A DNA stretch of 64,000 bases from contig CAWGPP010000013.1 in NCBI GenBank assembly GCA_963824545.1, positions 98,867 through 162,866 on the forward strand, written 5' to 3'. The notes below the pieces were generated by a model, which saw nothing but the letters and a program-made list of their open reading frames with translations, did no database searches and was not told where the DNA came from. The position numbers and the translations under genes were made by a program. Origin of the DNA: Bog-532 sp963824545 (GTDB lineage Bacteria; Actinomycetota; Actinomycetes; Streptosporangiales; Streptosporangiaceae). Below are positions 34,069 through 44,249 of this stretch, in pieces (positions within the stretch are counted from its first letter, which is position 1; each line of letters starts with the position of its first letter).

Positions 34069-35559
34069 GTGAGCAAGCTCATCGGGGATATTGTCATCAT
34101 CCTCGTCATCGTGCTCATCGGCGGTTTCTTCGCGGCCGCCGAGATGTCGCTGGTCTCGCTGCGTGAGGGCCAGGTGCGCAAGCTGGCTCGGCGAGGTAAG
34201 CGCGGTCAGCGGGCCGCGAAGCTCGCGCAGGACCCGAACCGGTTCCTGTCCGCGGTCCAGATCGGGGTAACGCTCGCGACCCTGTTCACCGGCGCGTACG
34301 GCGCCGCGACCCTGGCCGGCATGCTGACCTCGGCGCTGGTCCGTGCGCATTTGGCCAGGGATCTGGCCGCCCCGCTTTCGTTCGCCCTGGTCACCGTGGC
34401 GATCACCTACGTCACCCTGATCCTGGGCGAGCTGGCGCCCAAGCGGATCGCGCTGCAACGGGTCGAGCGCGTCGCGCTATTCTCCGCACCGATCCTGGAT
34501 CGCATCGCCACGCTGGCCCGGCCGCTCGTGTGGATCCTGTCCAGGTCGACCAACTTTGTGGTGACCATCCTGGGCGGGAACCCGCGGGCCAACCGCAACG
34601 TCATGACCGAGGAGGAACTGCGCGACCTCCTCGCCAGCAACGCGGCGCTCAGCCAGGACGAGCGGGAGATCGTGGGGGACGTCTTCGATGCGGGGAAACG
34701 GCAGCTACGTGAGGTGTTGCTGCCCCGGACTGAGGTGGAATTCGTCTCGGCCGACATCCCGCTCAGCGAGGCCGCCCAGCTTGCGGTCAGCGTGCCGTAC
34801 TCGCGGCTGCCCGTCTACCGTGACTCTTACGACAATGTGATCGGTTTTGTTCATATCCGGGATCTGCTCGATCCGGCCCGCGCGCACCGCCCGCTCACCG
34901 TGGGGCAGGTCTCCCGGCACGTTAAATTCCTGCCGATCAGCAAGACCGTGCTGACCGCCCTGTCGGAGATGCGCCGGGAGCAGGCGCACCTGGCGATCGT
35001 GGTCGATGAGTACGGCGGCACCGCCGGCATCGTCACGCTGGAGGACCTGGTCGAGGAGCTGATCGGCGACATCCGCGACGAGTATGACGTCGCTGACGAC
35101 CAGACACGGCGGCTGCGCGGCGGTGAGGTCGAGGTCGAAGGCCTGCTCAACCTGCATGAGTTCGCCGAGCAGGCCGGCATCGACCTGCCCGAGGGCCCGT
35201 ACGAGACGGCCGCCGGCTTCGTGCTCGCCCGCCTCGGGGAGGTCCCCGCGGTGGGCGAATCGGTGGAGGTGGCCGATCACCGGATCACCGTCACCGAAAT
35301 GGATGGCCGGCGCATCGCCCGGCTCAGGATCGCCCCGGCGGGCGGTGGTCCCGAGCCGGCGGACGGCCCCGCCACAGCCGAGCCGGCGGCTGGCCCCGCC
35401 TCCCCGGACGGCCCCGTGACGGCCCCGCCTCCCGGCGCCGGGGCACGGAGCGGCCAGGCACCGCCCCGGGAGCAGCTGAACGGCCACGGGCCGGACACCC
35501 CCGCCGGCCGGAACGGGCAGCTTCCCAGCTCAGCGGGCAGGCCGGGGGAGATGCCCTAA
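34069..35559 (+). CDS. CNNM/CorC-family membrane protein with CBS pair (hemolysin-like)
   Basis: DUF21/CNNM domain (~1-200) with about four membrane helices (IVIILVIVLIGGFFAAAEM, LATLFTGAYGAATLAGML, LVTVAITYVTLILGELAPK) and the signature ELAPKRIAL. A CBS-domain pair follows (~215-345; VVDEYGGTAGIVTLEDLVEE is characteristic), then the CorC/HlyC C-terminal domain (~350-425). Homologues move Mg2+ or Co2+ or help resist them. The last ~70 residues are a Pro/Ala/Gly-rich tail. The start is GTG 34069; GTG 34021 would add 16 residues without a ribosome site. guaA begins 9 bases after its stop, implying one transcript. Confidence 0.9.
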   Translation: MSKLIGDIVIILVIVLIGGFFAAAEMSLVSLREGQVRKLARRGKRGQRAAKLAQDPNRFLSAVQIGVTLATLFTGAYGAATLAGMLTSALVRAHLARDLAAPLSFALVTVAITYVTLILGELAPKRIALQRVERVALFSAPILDRIATLARPLVWILSRSTNFVVTILGGNPRANRNVMTEEELRDLLASNAALSQDEREIVGDVFDAGKRQLREVLLPRTEVEFVSADIPLSEAAQLAVSVPYSRLPVYRDSYDNVIGFVHIRDLLDPARAHRPLTVGQVSRHVKFLPISKTVLTALSEMRREQAHLAIVVDEYGGTAGIVTLEDLVEELIGDIRDEYDVADDQTRRLRGGEVEVEGLLNLHEFAEQAGIDLPEGPYETAAGFVLARLGEVPAVGESVEVADHRITVTEMDGRRIARLRIAPAGGGPEPADGPATAEPAAGPASPDGPVTAPPPGAGARSGQAPPREQLNGHGPDTPAGRNGQLPSSAGRPGEMP

Positions 35560-35568
35560 ACTCGGCGG

Positions 35569-37149
35569 GTGAGCTCGTCCGATAGTTTCGACACCGTCCT
35601 CGTGGTGGACTTCGGCGCCCAGTACGCGCAGCTGATCGCGCGCCGTGTCCGTGAGTGCCACGTGTACTCGGAGATCGTCCCGCATACGATGCCCGTCGCC
35701 GAGATGCTGGCGCGCAAACCGAAGGCGATCATCCTCTCCGGTGGCCCCGCGTCGGTGTACGCCGACGGCGCGCCGCCCGCCCCGGGCGGGCCACCGGACC
35801 TGTTCAGCGCGGGCGTCCCGGTGCTCGGCATCTGCTACGGCTTCCAGCTCATGGTCCAGGGGCTCGGCGGTACCGTCCGCCGCACCGGTGCCGCGGAGTA
35901 CGGCGCGACCACGCTCGAGGCGACCGGCGGCGGAGGCCTGCTGGCCGGGCTGCCCGGGCGGCAGCGGGTCTGGATGTCGCACGGGGACACCTGCGTGGGG
36001 GCGCCGGACGGGTTCGCCGTCAGCGCGCGGACCGCGGCCACCCCCGTCGCAGCGATCGAAGATCCGCGGCGCAAGCTCTACGGCGTGCAGTTCCATCCCG
36101 AGGTCATGCACACCGACCATGGCACCGCCATCCTGCAGCGCTTCCTCGACGCGGCCGGCTGCCAGCCGGGCTGGACCACCCGCGGCATCATCGATGAGCA
36201 GGTCGAGCGCATCCGGGAGCAGGTCGGCGGGGCCGTGGCCGTCTGCGGGCTGTCCGGCGGTGTGGACTCCGCGGTCGCGGCCGCGCTGGTGCAGCGCGCC
36301 ATCGGCGACCGGCTGTCCTGCGTGTTCGTGGACCATGGTCTGCTCCGCAAGGGCGAGGCCGAGCAGGTGGAAAACGACTTCGTGGCCGCGACGGGCGTGC
36401 GGCTGACGGTCGTCGAGGCGGCCGCACAGTTCCTGGGCGCCCTGGCCGGAGTGACCGACCCGGAGCAGAAGCGGAAGGTCATCGGGCGCGAGTTCATCCG
36501 CGCCTTCGAGCGGGCCGCGGTGGAGATCTCCGAGGACGCGCAGAGCCATGGGGAGTCCGCCGGCTTCCTGGTCCAGGGCACGCTGTACCCGGACGTCGTC
36601 GAGTCCGGCGGCGGGACCGGCGCGGCCAACATCAAATCCCACCACAACGTCGGCGGGCTGCCCAGCGACCTGAAGTTCAAGCTGGTGGAGCCGCTCCGGT
36701 CGCTGTTCAAGGACGAGGTGCGCCGGGTCGGCGAGGAGCTGGGCCTGCCGCACAACATCGTCTGGCGGCAGCCTTTCCCCGGCCCGGGACTCGCCATCCG
36801 GATCATCGGCGAGGTGACCGCGGACCGGCTCAGCGTGCTCCGCGACGCCGACGCGATCGTCCGGGAGGAACTGTCCCGGGCCGGCCTGGACCGCCGCATC
36901 TGGCAGTGCCCGGTCGTGCTGCTGGCCGACGTCCGGTCGGTCGGCGTGCAGGGCGACGGTCGCACCTACGGCCACCCGGTGGTGCTCCGCCCGGTCACCA
37001 GCGAGGACGCGATGACCGCGGACTGGGCGCGACTGCCCGATGACGTCCTGGCGCACATCTCCACCCGCATCACCAACGAGGTCCCGCAGGTGAACCGGGT
37101 CGTGCTGGACGTGACGAGCAAGCCGCCCGGCACCATCGAGTGGGAGTAG
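35569..37149 (+). CDS. guaA: GMP synthase (glutamine-hydrolysing)
   Basis: Final step of GMP synthesis: XMP + ATP + Gln to GMP. An N-terminal class I glutamine amidotransferase (~8-195) has nucleophile Cys89 in LGICYGFQLM and His/Glu in YGVQFHPEVMHT. The ATP-pyrophosphatase domain (~215-400) has the P-loop SGGVDSAVAAAL. The C-terminal dimerisation domain ends PPGTIEWE, the universal GuaA ending. The 526-aa length is normal. The GTG start at 35569 has only a weak ribosome site, consistent with coupling to the CNNM gene 9 bases upstream. guaB lies ~4.3 kb downstream on the same strand. Confidence 0.97.
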   Translation: MSSSDSFDTVLVVDFGAQYAQLIARRVRECHVYSEIVPHTMPVAEMLARKPKAIILSGGPASVYADGAPPAPGGPPDLFSAGVPVLGICYGFQLMVQGLGGTVRRTGAAEYGATTLEATGGGGLLAGLPGRQRVWMSHGDTCVGAPDGFAVSARTAATPVAAIEDPRRKLYGVQFHPEVMHTDHGTAILQRFLDAAGCQPGWTTRGIIDEQVERIREQVGGAVAVCGLSGGVDSAVAAALVQRAIGDRLSCVFVDHGLLRKGEAEQVENDFVAATGVRLTVVEAAAQFLGALAGVTDPEQKRKVIGREFIRAFERAAVEISEDAQSHGESAGFLVQGTLYPDVVESGGGTGAANIKSHHNVGGLPSDLKFKLVEPLRSLFKDEVRRVGEELGLPHNIVWRQPFPGPGLAIRIIGEVTADRLSVLRDADAIVREELSRAGLDRRIWQCPVVLLADVRSVGVQGDGRTYGHPVVLRPVTSEDAMTADWARLPDDVLAHISTRITNEVPQVNRVVLDVTSKPPGTIEWE

Positions 37150-37155
37150 GCCCGT

Positions 37156-38889
37156 TTAGCCGCGGCCGTTGTCGCGGCGCTGGTCCGACAGGCGGCGGGA
37201 CGGGCGGAGCAGCGCCTCGGCCAGCGTGAGCACGGTCTCCTCCAGCGAGTCCAGCCGGGTCGTCATCTCCGCCTGCGCGGCGCTGACCACCTTCGTGACG
37301 ACCTCTTCAACCTCGGAGTGCCCGGGCCGCAGCCGCAGTTCGTCGGCCAGCGGCGCCAGCGCCTCGGAGAGCCGCCCGTCGAGGGCGCCGAGCCGCGCCG
37401 TCATCTCGGTGGCGGACCGGCCGGCCAGTTCGGCCAGCCGCTGCTGGGCCTCCTCCAGACCGAGCGAGGTGGGCAGCTGGCCGAGTTGCTGGCTGACCGC
37501 CTCCAGCCGGCCGCTGACGGCCGCGAGGTGATCGCCGAGGGCCTTGATCCGGCCGTCGACCCCGGCGAAGTGGCCGCCGACGGCCTCCATCCGCCCGTCC
37601 ACCGAGTCGAACTTCGCGGTCATGCCCTCGATCCGGCCGCCGAGGCCCTCCAGGCGACCGTCCAGGCCGTCCATCCGCCCGTCCAGCGCGCCAAGCTTGT
37701 GGTCGACGGCGGTGACGTGCTCGTCCACGCACCCGACCTGCTCGGCGTGCGCACCGATCTGCCCGTCCAGCCCTTCGAGGCGTCCGTCCAGCCTCACAAG
37801 TCGCCCGTCCAGCCCCTCGAGCCGGCTGTCCAGCGGAGCCGTACGCTCGTCGACGAGGCTGATGTGGCCGTCGATCGAGCCGATGCGGTCGTCGATCGAG
37901 GACATCCGCTCGTTGACGAGGCCGATCCGGTCGTCGGTGTCGCCGATCCGGTCATCCAGCCGGTCGATCCGGTTGGCCAGGGCCCCCACCTTGCCGTCGG
38001 TGCCGGTCAGCTTGGCGTCCAGCGCGCCGAGCTTGTTGTCCACCGTGCCGATCTTGTCGTCGGCGTCCCCGAGCCGGTCCTCCAGCCGTTCCAGCCGGCC
38101 GTGCGCCACCTGGACCTGCCCGCCGATCAGGTCGACCTGGCCGGTCAGCCCGCTCACCCCGGCGGCCAGGCCGTCCACTGTCGCGGCCGCCCCGGCCAGG
38201 CCCTCCTCCACGGTGCCCGACAACACGGTCACATCCTGCTCGAACCGGGTCGCCTGCGCGGCGAACCCCTGATCGATCCGGCCCTTGACGGCGGACATCT
38301 CCTTGTCCAGATAGCCCGCGCGCTGTGCCATCTCGGCCAGGGCCTTGTCGAGGCGGCTGAACCGCCCCGCCGCCGCCTCCATGCTCTGCTGCAGCCGGAC
38401 GTCATTGCGCTGCAGCGCGGTGAGGCGCTCCTCCTGGGCCCGGAGCGTGCTGGTCGCCTGGGTGAGCATGTCACAGGCGGCCTGTACGCGGGGCAGGACC
38501 TGATCGACGTTCTCCGCCATCACACCGAGGTCGGCCCACAGCGCAGGAAGCTCGGCGACCGGCTTGACCTGGGCGGAGATCGCACGAATGGGCTGCTCCA
38601 GCGCCTCCGCCCAGTCCGGCGTGTACTCCCGGGCCTCGGTCAGCTGCCGCAGCAATCCTTCGGTTTGCGCCGTCAGCTGACCCGACAGGCCGGCCAGCTC
38701 GTGCTGCCTGACCTCCTTGACCAGCCACTCCAGTCCTTCCAGGTGCTTGCGGATCTCCTCCAGCGCGCTCGCGTGTGAGCGCTGGTCGGTCACGTGATCC
38801 TGGACCGTGCGGGCAAGCAGATCGCGCATGCGGTCGGCGGCGCCGGGCTGGCCGCCGCGAAGCAAAATGTGGTTAGCCGACTGATCCAT
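37156..38889 (-). CDS. very long heptad coiled-coil protein (577 aa)
   Basis: No enzyme domain is recognised. Residues ~30-180 are helical with mixed heptads. From ~200 to ~480 the chain is a long run of seven-residue units of the type LDGRLEG/IDDRIGS/VDERTAP, with hydrophobic residues at positions 1 and 5 and Asp/Gly in the middle. This is the pattern of a parallel multimeric coiled coil resembling phage fibre or t-SNARE-like stalk repeats. There is no signal peptide or membrane helix, so it is probably cytoplasmic. The Asp-Gly frequency is unusual for ordinary coiled coils and suggests a regularly kinked rod. It is convergent with guaA (7-base gap) and divergent from groES. Function unknown; a structural or scaffolding role is inferred. 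Confidence 0.85.
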   Translation of the reverse strand: MDQSANHILLRGGQPGAADRMRDLLARTVQDHVTDQRSHASALEEIRKHLEGLEWLVKEVRQHELAGLSGQLTAQTEGLLRQLTEAREYTPDWAEALEQPIRAISAQVKPVAELPALWADLGVMAENVDQVLPRVQAACDMLTQATSTLRAQEERLTALQRNDVRLQQSMEAAAGRFSRLDKALAEMAQRAGYLDKEMSAVKGRIDQGFAAQATRFEQDVTVLSGTVEEGLAGAAATVDGLAAGVSGLTGQVDLIGGQVQVAHGRLERLEDRLGDADDKIGTVDNKLGALDAKLTGTDGKVGALANRIDRLDDRIGDTDDRIGLVNERMSSIDDRIGSIDGHISLVDERTAPLDSRLEGLDGRLVRLDGRLEGLDGQIGAHAEQVGCVDEHVTAVDHKLGALDGRMDGLDGRLEGLGGRIEGMTAKFDSVDGRMEAVGGHFAGVDGRIKALGDHLAAVSGRLEAVSQQLGQLPTSLGLEEAQQRLAELAGRSATEMTARLGALDGRLSEALAPLADELRLRPGHSEVEEVVTKVVSAAQAEMTTRLDSLEETVLTLAEALLRPSRRLSDQRRDNGRG

Positions 38890-39274
38890 GGGGGATGCTC
38901 CTTAGCCAAGGGTGTTACCGCCGCGCCGGCCGTGGCCGGGGGCACGTTCCGGACTGGCCCAGATCCGCGGGCGCGGGCCGCCGCCGGCCGTACGAGTGAG
39001 ATGGCCCCTGGCGAGTGCCCCTTCTGCGGACGCACACACTCTAGTAGCAGAAAGTAATCAAGCGTGTACGGAAAGTGAAATCAGTCAGGACGGACTGCCG
39101 GGCGTGATGGCGTCCATGTTGACGACCTGGCGCGGGCTGGATACTGTCTGACTAGCACTCTGACTGTCAGAGTGCTAATGCGACGAGGCAGGTCTGGCAC
39201 CCGCGACGGCAGGCCGCCGTGCTCGCCCTCTCTAGCAATTTACCTTTTAGCCTTCCGGAGGGGGAGGTCAGATC
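38890..39274. other. divergent control region between the coiled-coil gene and groES
   Basis: These 385 bases contain no gene. They include the CIRCE element at 39152-39178 and an AT-richer stretch around 39040-39090. The groES leader after CIRCE is about 95 bases long. Confidence 0.6.
39152..39178 (+). promoter_or_regulatory. CIRCE element (HrcA operator) upstream of groES-groEL
   Basis: CTAGCACTC, nine spacer bases, then GAGTGCTAA: eight of nine positions of each arm pair, matching the CIRCE consensus bound by the heat-shock repressor HrcA. It lies ~97 bases upstream of the groES start. Confidence 0.95.
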
Positions 39275-39586
39275 GTGACGACCGCCACCAAGGTTGTTCT
39301 CAAGCCGCTTGAGGACCGGATCGTGGTTCGTCCGCTTGAAGCGGAGCAGACCACGGCGTCCGGCCTGGTAATCCCGGACACCGCCAAGGAGAAGCCCCAG
39401 GAGGGCGAAGTCCTGGCGGTTGGCCCCGGCCGATTCGACGACTCGGGCGCCAAGCGCGTGCCCCTGGACGTCAAGGTCGGGGACGTTGTCCTCTACAGCA
39501 AGTACGGCGGCACCGAGGTGAAGTACTCGGGCGAGGAGTACCTCGTGCTCTCCGCCCGCGACGTACTCGCCATCGTCGACAAGTAA
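39275..39586 (+). CDS. groES: co-chaperonin GroES
   Basis: Heptameric lid of the GroEL chamber. The 103-aa chain has LKPLEDRIVVRPLEAEQTTA, the mobile loop SGLVIPDTAKEKPQEG with its hydrophobic tripeptide, and GDVVLYSKYGGTEVKY. GTG at 39275 follows GGAGGTCAGATC. It is controlled by the CIRCE element upstream. A strong hairpin separates it from groEL (116-base gap), which may lower groEL readthrough or act as an mRNA processing site. Confidence 0.98.
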   Translation: MTTATKVVLKPLEDRIVVRPLEAEQTTASGLVIPDTAKEKPQEGEVLAVGPGRFDDSGAKRVPLDVKVGDVVLYSKYGGTEVKYSGEEYLVLSARDVLAIVDK

Positions 39587-39610
39587 GAACGCAGAGGATG
39601 CGCGGATAAG

Positions 39611-39639
39611 GGCGCCAGGCCGTTTACTGGCCTGGCGCC
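39611..39639 (+). terminator. hairpin between groES and groEL
   Basis: GGCGCCAGGCC (39611-39621), a 7-base loop and the perfect 11-bp complement (39629-39639), followed by CTT. It may be an attenuator or processing site between the two chaperonin genes. Confidence 0.7.
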
Positions 39640-39702
39640 CTTGCCGCGTGGCCCGATAACGCGGACTTCTCATGAAAATTTGTAGGGTGAGGTAGTACAT
39701 CA

Positions 39703-41325
<1,623 letters not shown>

Positions 41326-41345
41326 CCGCACGGCTGCTGTTCCAC

Positions 41346-41379
41346 GCGGCGGGCCGGCCCCTCGGGGCTGGCCCGCCGC
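41346..41379 (+). terminator. terminator after groEL
   Basis: A 10-bp perfect stem (41346-41355 with 41370-41379) encloses an inner CCCC/GGGG pairing. It begins 21 bases after the groEL stop and is followed by ~120 bases before guaB. Confidence 0.7.
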
Positions 41380-41498
41380 TGGCACATAACGGGCCTCTCG
41401 CCGCGTAACGGACCGCCTTGGCCGCATCAACCCGCCGCGTCCCGGGCGCTCATTAGGATGGAAGATGTTCCCCTAGCCGCCGCGTCGCTGAAGGTGCC

Positions 41499-42992
41499 AT
41501 GATCGAGTCAGATAAGTTCGCTCCTCCCGGCCTGACGTTCGACGACGTACTGCTGCTCCCGGCCGCGTCCAACGTGCTGCCCGCGGAGGCCGACACCAGG
41601 ACCCGGATCACCCGGCGGATCAGCCTGCGGATGCCGCTGGTGTCGTCGGCCATGGACACCGTGACCGAGGCGCGGATGGCCGTGGCCATGGCCCGCCAGG
41701 GCGGTGTCGGCGTGCTGCACCGCAACCTCGCCATCGAGGATCAGGCCCAGCAGGTGGACGTGGTCAAGCGGTCCGAGGCGGGCATGATCACCGACCCGGT
41801 CACCTGTACCCCGGACGCCACCGTGGGGGACGTCGACCGGATCTGCGGCCGGTACCGCATCTCCGGTCTCCCCGTGACCAGCGAAGACGGCGTGCTGCTC
41901 GGCATTGTGACCAACCGCGACATCAGGTTCGAGACCGTAAGGGACCGCAAGGTGGCCGAGGTCATGACGCCGATGCCGCTCATCACCGCCCGCGTCGGGG
42001 TCAGCCCGGATCAGGCGCTGGACCTGCTGCGCCGCAACAAGGTCGAGAAGCTGCCGCTCATCGACGACGCCGGCCTGCTGCGCGGGCTCATCACGGTCAA
42101 GGACTTCGCCAAGAGCGAGGAGTACCCGCTGGCGACCAAGGACCCCGGTGGCCGGCTCGTGGTCGGTGCGGCGGTCGGCGTGGGCGAGGACGCCAAGCGG
42201 CGCGCGCAGGCACTGATCGACGCCGGGGTGGACTTCCTCATCGTAGACACCGCGCACGGTCACGCCCGGCCGGTCCTGGAGATGATCGCTCAGCTCAAGG
42301 CCAACACCGGCGTCGAGGTGATCGGCGGCAACGTGGCCACCCGGGACGGCGCGCAGGCGCTGATCGACGCGGGCGCGGACGGCGTGAAGGTCGGCGTGGG
42401 CCCCGGGTCGATCTGCACCACCCGGGTCGTGGCCGGCGTGGGCGTCCCCCAGGTCACCGCGATCTACGAGGCCGCTCGCGCCGCGCACCCGGCCGGTGTC
42501 CCGCTGATCGGGGACGGCGGCCTGCAGTATTCCGGCGACATCGCCAAGGCCATCGCCGCGGGCGCCGACACGGTCATGCTCGGCAGCCTGCTCGCCGGGT
42601 GCGAGGAGACCCCCGGCGAGATGGTGTTCATCAACGGCAAGCAGTACAAGCTCTACCGGGGCATGGGCTCGCTCGGCGCGATGCGCAACCGGGAACGGGG
42701 CGGCCGCTCCTACTCCAAGGACCGCTACTTCCAGGACGACGTGCTGCGCGAGGACAAGCTGGTGCCGGAGGGCGTCGAGGGCCAGGTCCCTTACCGCGGC
42801 CCGCTGGCTGCCGTCGCCACCCAGCTCGTGGGCGGCCTGCGCGCCGCCATGGGCTACTGCGGCACGCGGACCATCGCCGACCTTCAGCAGGCGCAGTTCG
42901 TCCGGATCACCGCGGCCGGCCTGAAGGAGAGCCACCCGCACGACGTCCAGATGACGGTCGAGGCGCCGAACTACAGCGGCCACCGGCCGTAG
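41499..42992 (+). CDS. guaB: IMP dehydrogenase
   Basis: NAD-dependent oxidation of IMP to XMP, the committed step to GMP. It begins LTFDDVLLLPAASNVLP; two CBS domains (~95-210) are inserted in the barrel. The catalytic Cys306 lies in VGPGSICTTRVVAGVGVPQ, and the flap has GMGSLGAMRNRERGG. The 497-aa length is typical. ATG 41499 follows GAAGGTGCC. It ends 17 bases before the related GuaB3-type gene, forming a two-gene unit common in actinobacteria. Confidence 0.97.
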   Translation: MIESDKFAPPGLTFDDVLLLPAASNVLPAEADTRTRITRRISLRMPLVSSAMDTVTEARMAVAMARQGGVGVLHRNLAIEDQAQQVDVVKRSEAGMITDPVTCTPDATVGDVDRICGRYRISGLPVTSEDGVLLGIVTNRDIRFETVRDRKVAEVMTPMPLITARVGVSPDQALDLLRRNKVEKLPLIDDAGLLRGLITVKDFAKSEEYPLATKDPGGRLVVGAAVGVGEDAKRRAQALIDAGVDFLIVDTAHGHARPVLEMIAQLKANTGVEVIGGNVATRDGAQALIDAGADGVKVGVGPGSICTTRVVAGVGVPQVTAIYEAARAAHPAGVPLIGDGGLQYSGDIAKAIAAGADTVMLGSLLAGCEETPGEMVFINGKQYKLYRGMGSLGAMRNRERGGRSYSKDRYFQDDVLREDKLVPEGVEGQVPYRGPLAAVATQLVGGLRAAMGYCGTRTIADLQQAQFVRITAAGLKESHPHDVQMTVEAPNYSGHRP

Positions 42993-43009
42993 GCGAGAGA
43001 TAGGGCAGC

Positions 43010-44197
43010 GTGACTCACGTGGAAATCGGACGGGGTAAGAGCGGCCGCCGCGCGTACTCGCTCGACGAGATCGGCATCGTCCCGTCCCGGCGGACCAGGG
43101 ACCCCGAGGAAGTATCGATCGCCTGGCAGATCGACGCCTACCGGTTCGAGCTGCCGCTGATCGCCTGCCCGATGGACAGTGTGGTCTCCCCGCGGACCGC
43201 CATCCAGATCGGCCGGCTGGGCGGCCTGGGCGTGCTGGACCTGGAAGGCCTGTGGACCCGGTACACCGACCCGGATCCGCTCATCGCCGAGGTCACCGAG
43301 CTCGACGAGCAGGCCGCCACCCGCCGGCTGCAGGAAATGTACGCGGCGCCGATCAGGGAAGAGCTGATCGGCCAGCGGATCCACGAGATCCGCCGGGCCG
43401 GGGTGACCACCGCGGCCCGGCTGTCCCCGCAGCGGACGGCCCGGTTCTACAAGGCGGTCATCGACGCGGGCGCCGACATCTTCGTGATCCGGGGCACCAC
43501 GGTGTCCGCGGAGCACGTGTCCGGCCGGGCCGAGCCGCTGAACCTGAAGCAGTTCATCTACGAGCTCGACGTGCCCGTGATCGTCGGCGGCTGTGCCACC
43601 TACACCGCCGCCCTGCACCTCATGCGCACCGGGGCCGCGGGCGTCCTGGTCGGCTTCGGCGGCGGTTCCGGCCACACGACGGCGGCGGTGCTCGGCGTCG
43701 CGGTGCCGATGGCGACGGCCATCGCCGACGTGGCGGCGGCCCGGCGCGACTACCTGGATGAGTCCGGCGGCCGGTACGTGCACGTGATCGCCGACGGCAG
43801 CATGACCCGCAGCGGCGACATGGCCAAGGCCCTGGCCTGCGGCGCGGACGCGGTGATGGTCGGCTCGCCGCTGGCCCGGGCCGAACAGGCGCCGGGCCGC
43901 GGCTATCACTGGGGCAGCGAGGCCAGCCACCCGGAGGTGCCGCGCGGGGTCCGGGTCAACGTGGGCACCGCCGGGACCATCGAGCGGATCCTGCACGGGC
44001 CGTCGGAGGTCCCGGACGGCTCGATGAACCTCATGGGCGCGCTGCGCCGGACCATCGCCACGGCGGGTTACTCGGACCTGAAGGAGTTCCAGCGCGTCGA
44101 GGTCGTGGTGGCTCCCGGCGCGCCCCGCGACGCCCACGGCCCGCAGAACGCGATGGGCACGCTCAACGCCACCGGCCCGATTCCGCGGGTTCGCTGA
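43010..44197 (+). CDS. guaB3: GuaB3-family IMP dehydrogenase-related protein
   Basis: Barrel protein related to GuaB but 395 aa and without CBS domains, as in the GuaB3 family found downstream of guaB in actinobacteria. It starts VEIGRGKSGRRAYSLDEIGI. The catalytic loop that is GSICTTR in true IMP dehydrogenases reads here GFGGGSGHTTAAV, so the nucleophilic Cys is absent and the classical IMPDH reaction is unlikely. Substrate phosphate-binding glycines (IADGSMTRSGDMAKALACGA) remain. It may have another nucleotide-related activity or a regulatory role. GTG 43010, 17 bases after guaB. Confidence 0.93.
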   Translation: MTHVEIGRGKSGRRAYSLDEIGIVPSRRTRDPEEVSIAWQIDAYRFELPLIACPMDSVVSPRTAIQIGRLGGLGVLDLEGLWTRYTDPDPLIAEVTELDEQAATRRLQEMYAAPIREELIGQRIHEIRRAGVTTAARLSPQRTARFYKAVIDAGADIFVIRGTTVSAEHVSGRAEPLNLKQFIYELDVPVIVGGCATYTAALHLMRTGAAGVLVGFGGGSGHTTAAVLGVAVPMATAIADVAAARRDYLDESGGRYVHVIADGSMTRSGDMAKALACGADAVMVGSPLARAEQAPGRGYHWGSEASHPEVPRGVRVNVGTAGTIERILHGPSEVPDGSMNLMGALRRTIATAGYSDLKEFQRVEVVVAPGAPRDAHGPQNAMGTLNATGPIPRVR

Positions 44198-44249
44198 CCG
44201 GCGGGTACTGAGTCGCGTTCGGCCGGGCCCTGTTCGTAGACTCTGCGGC

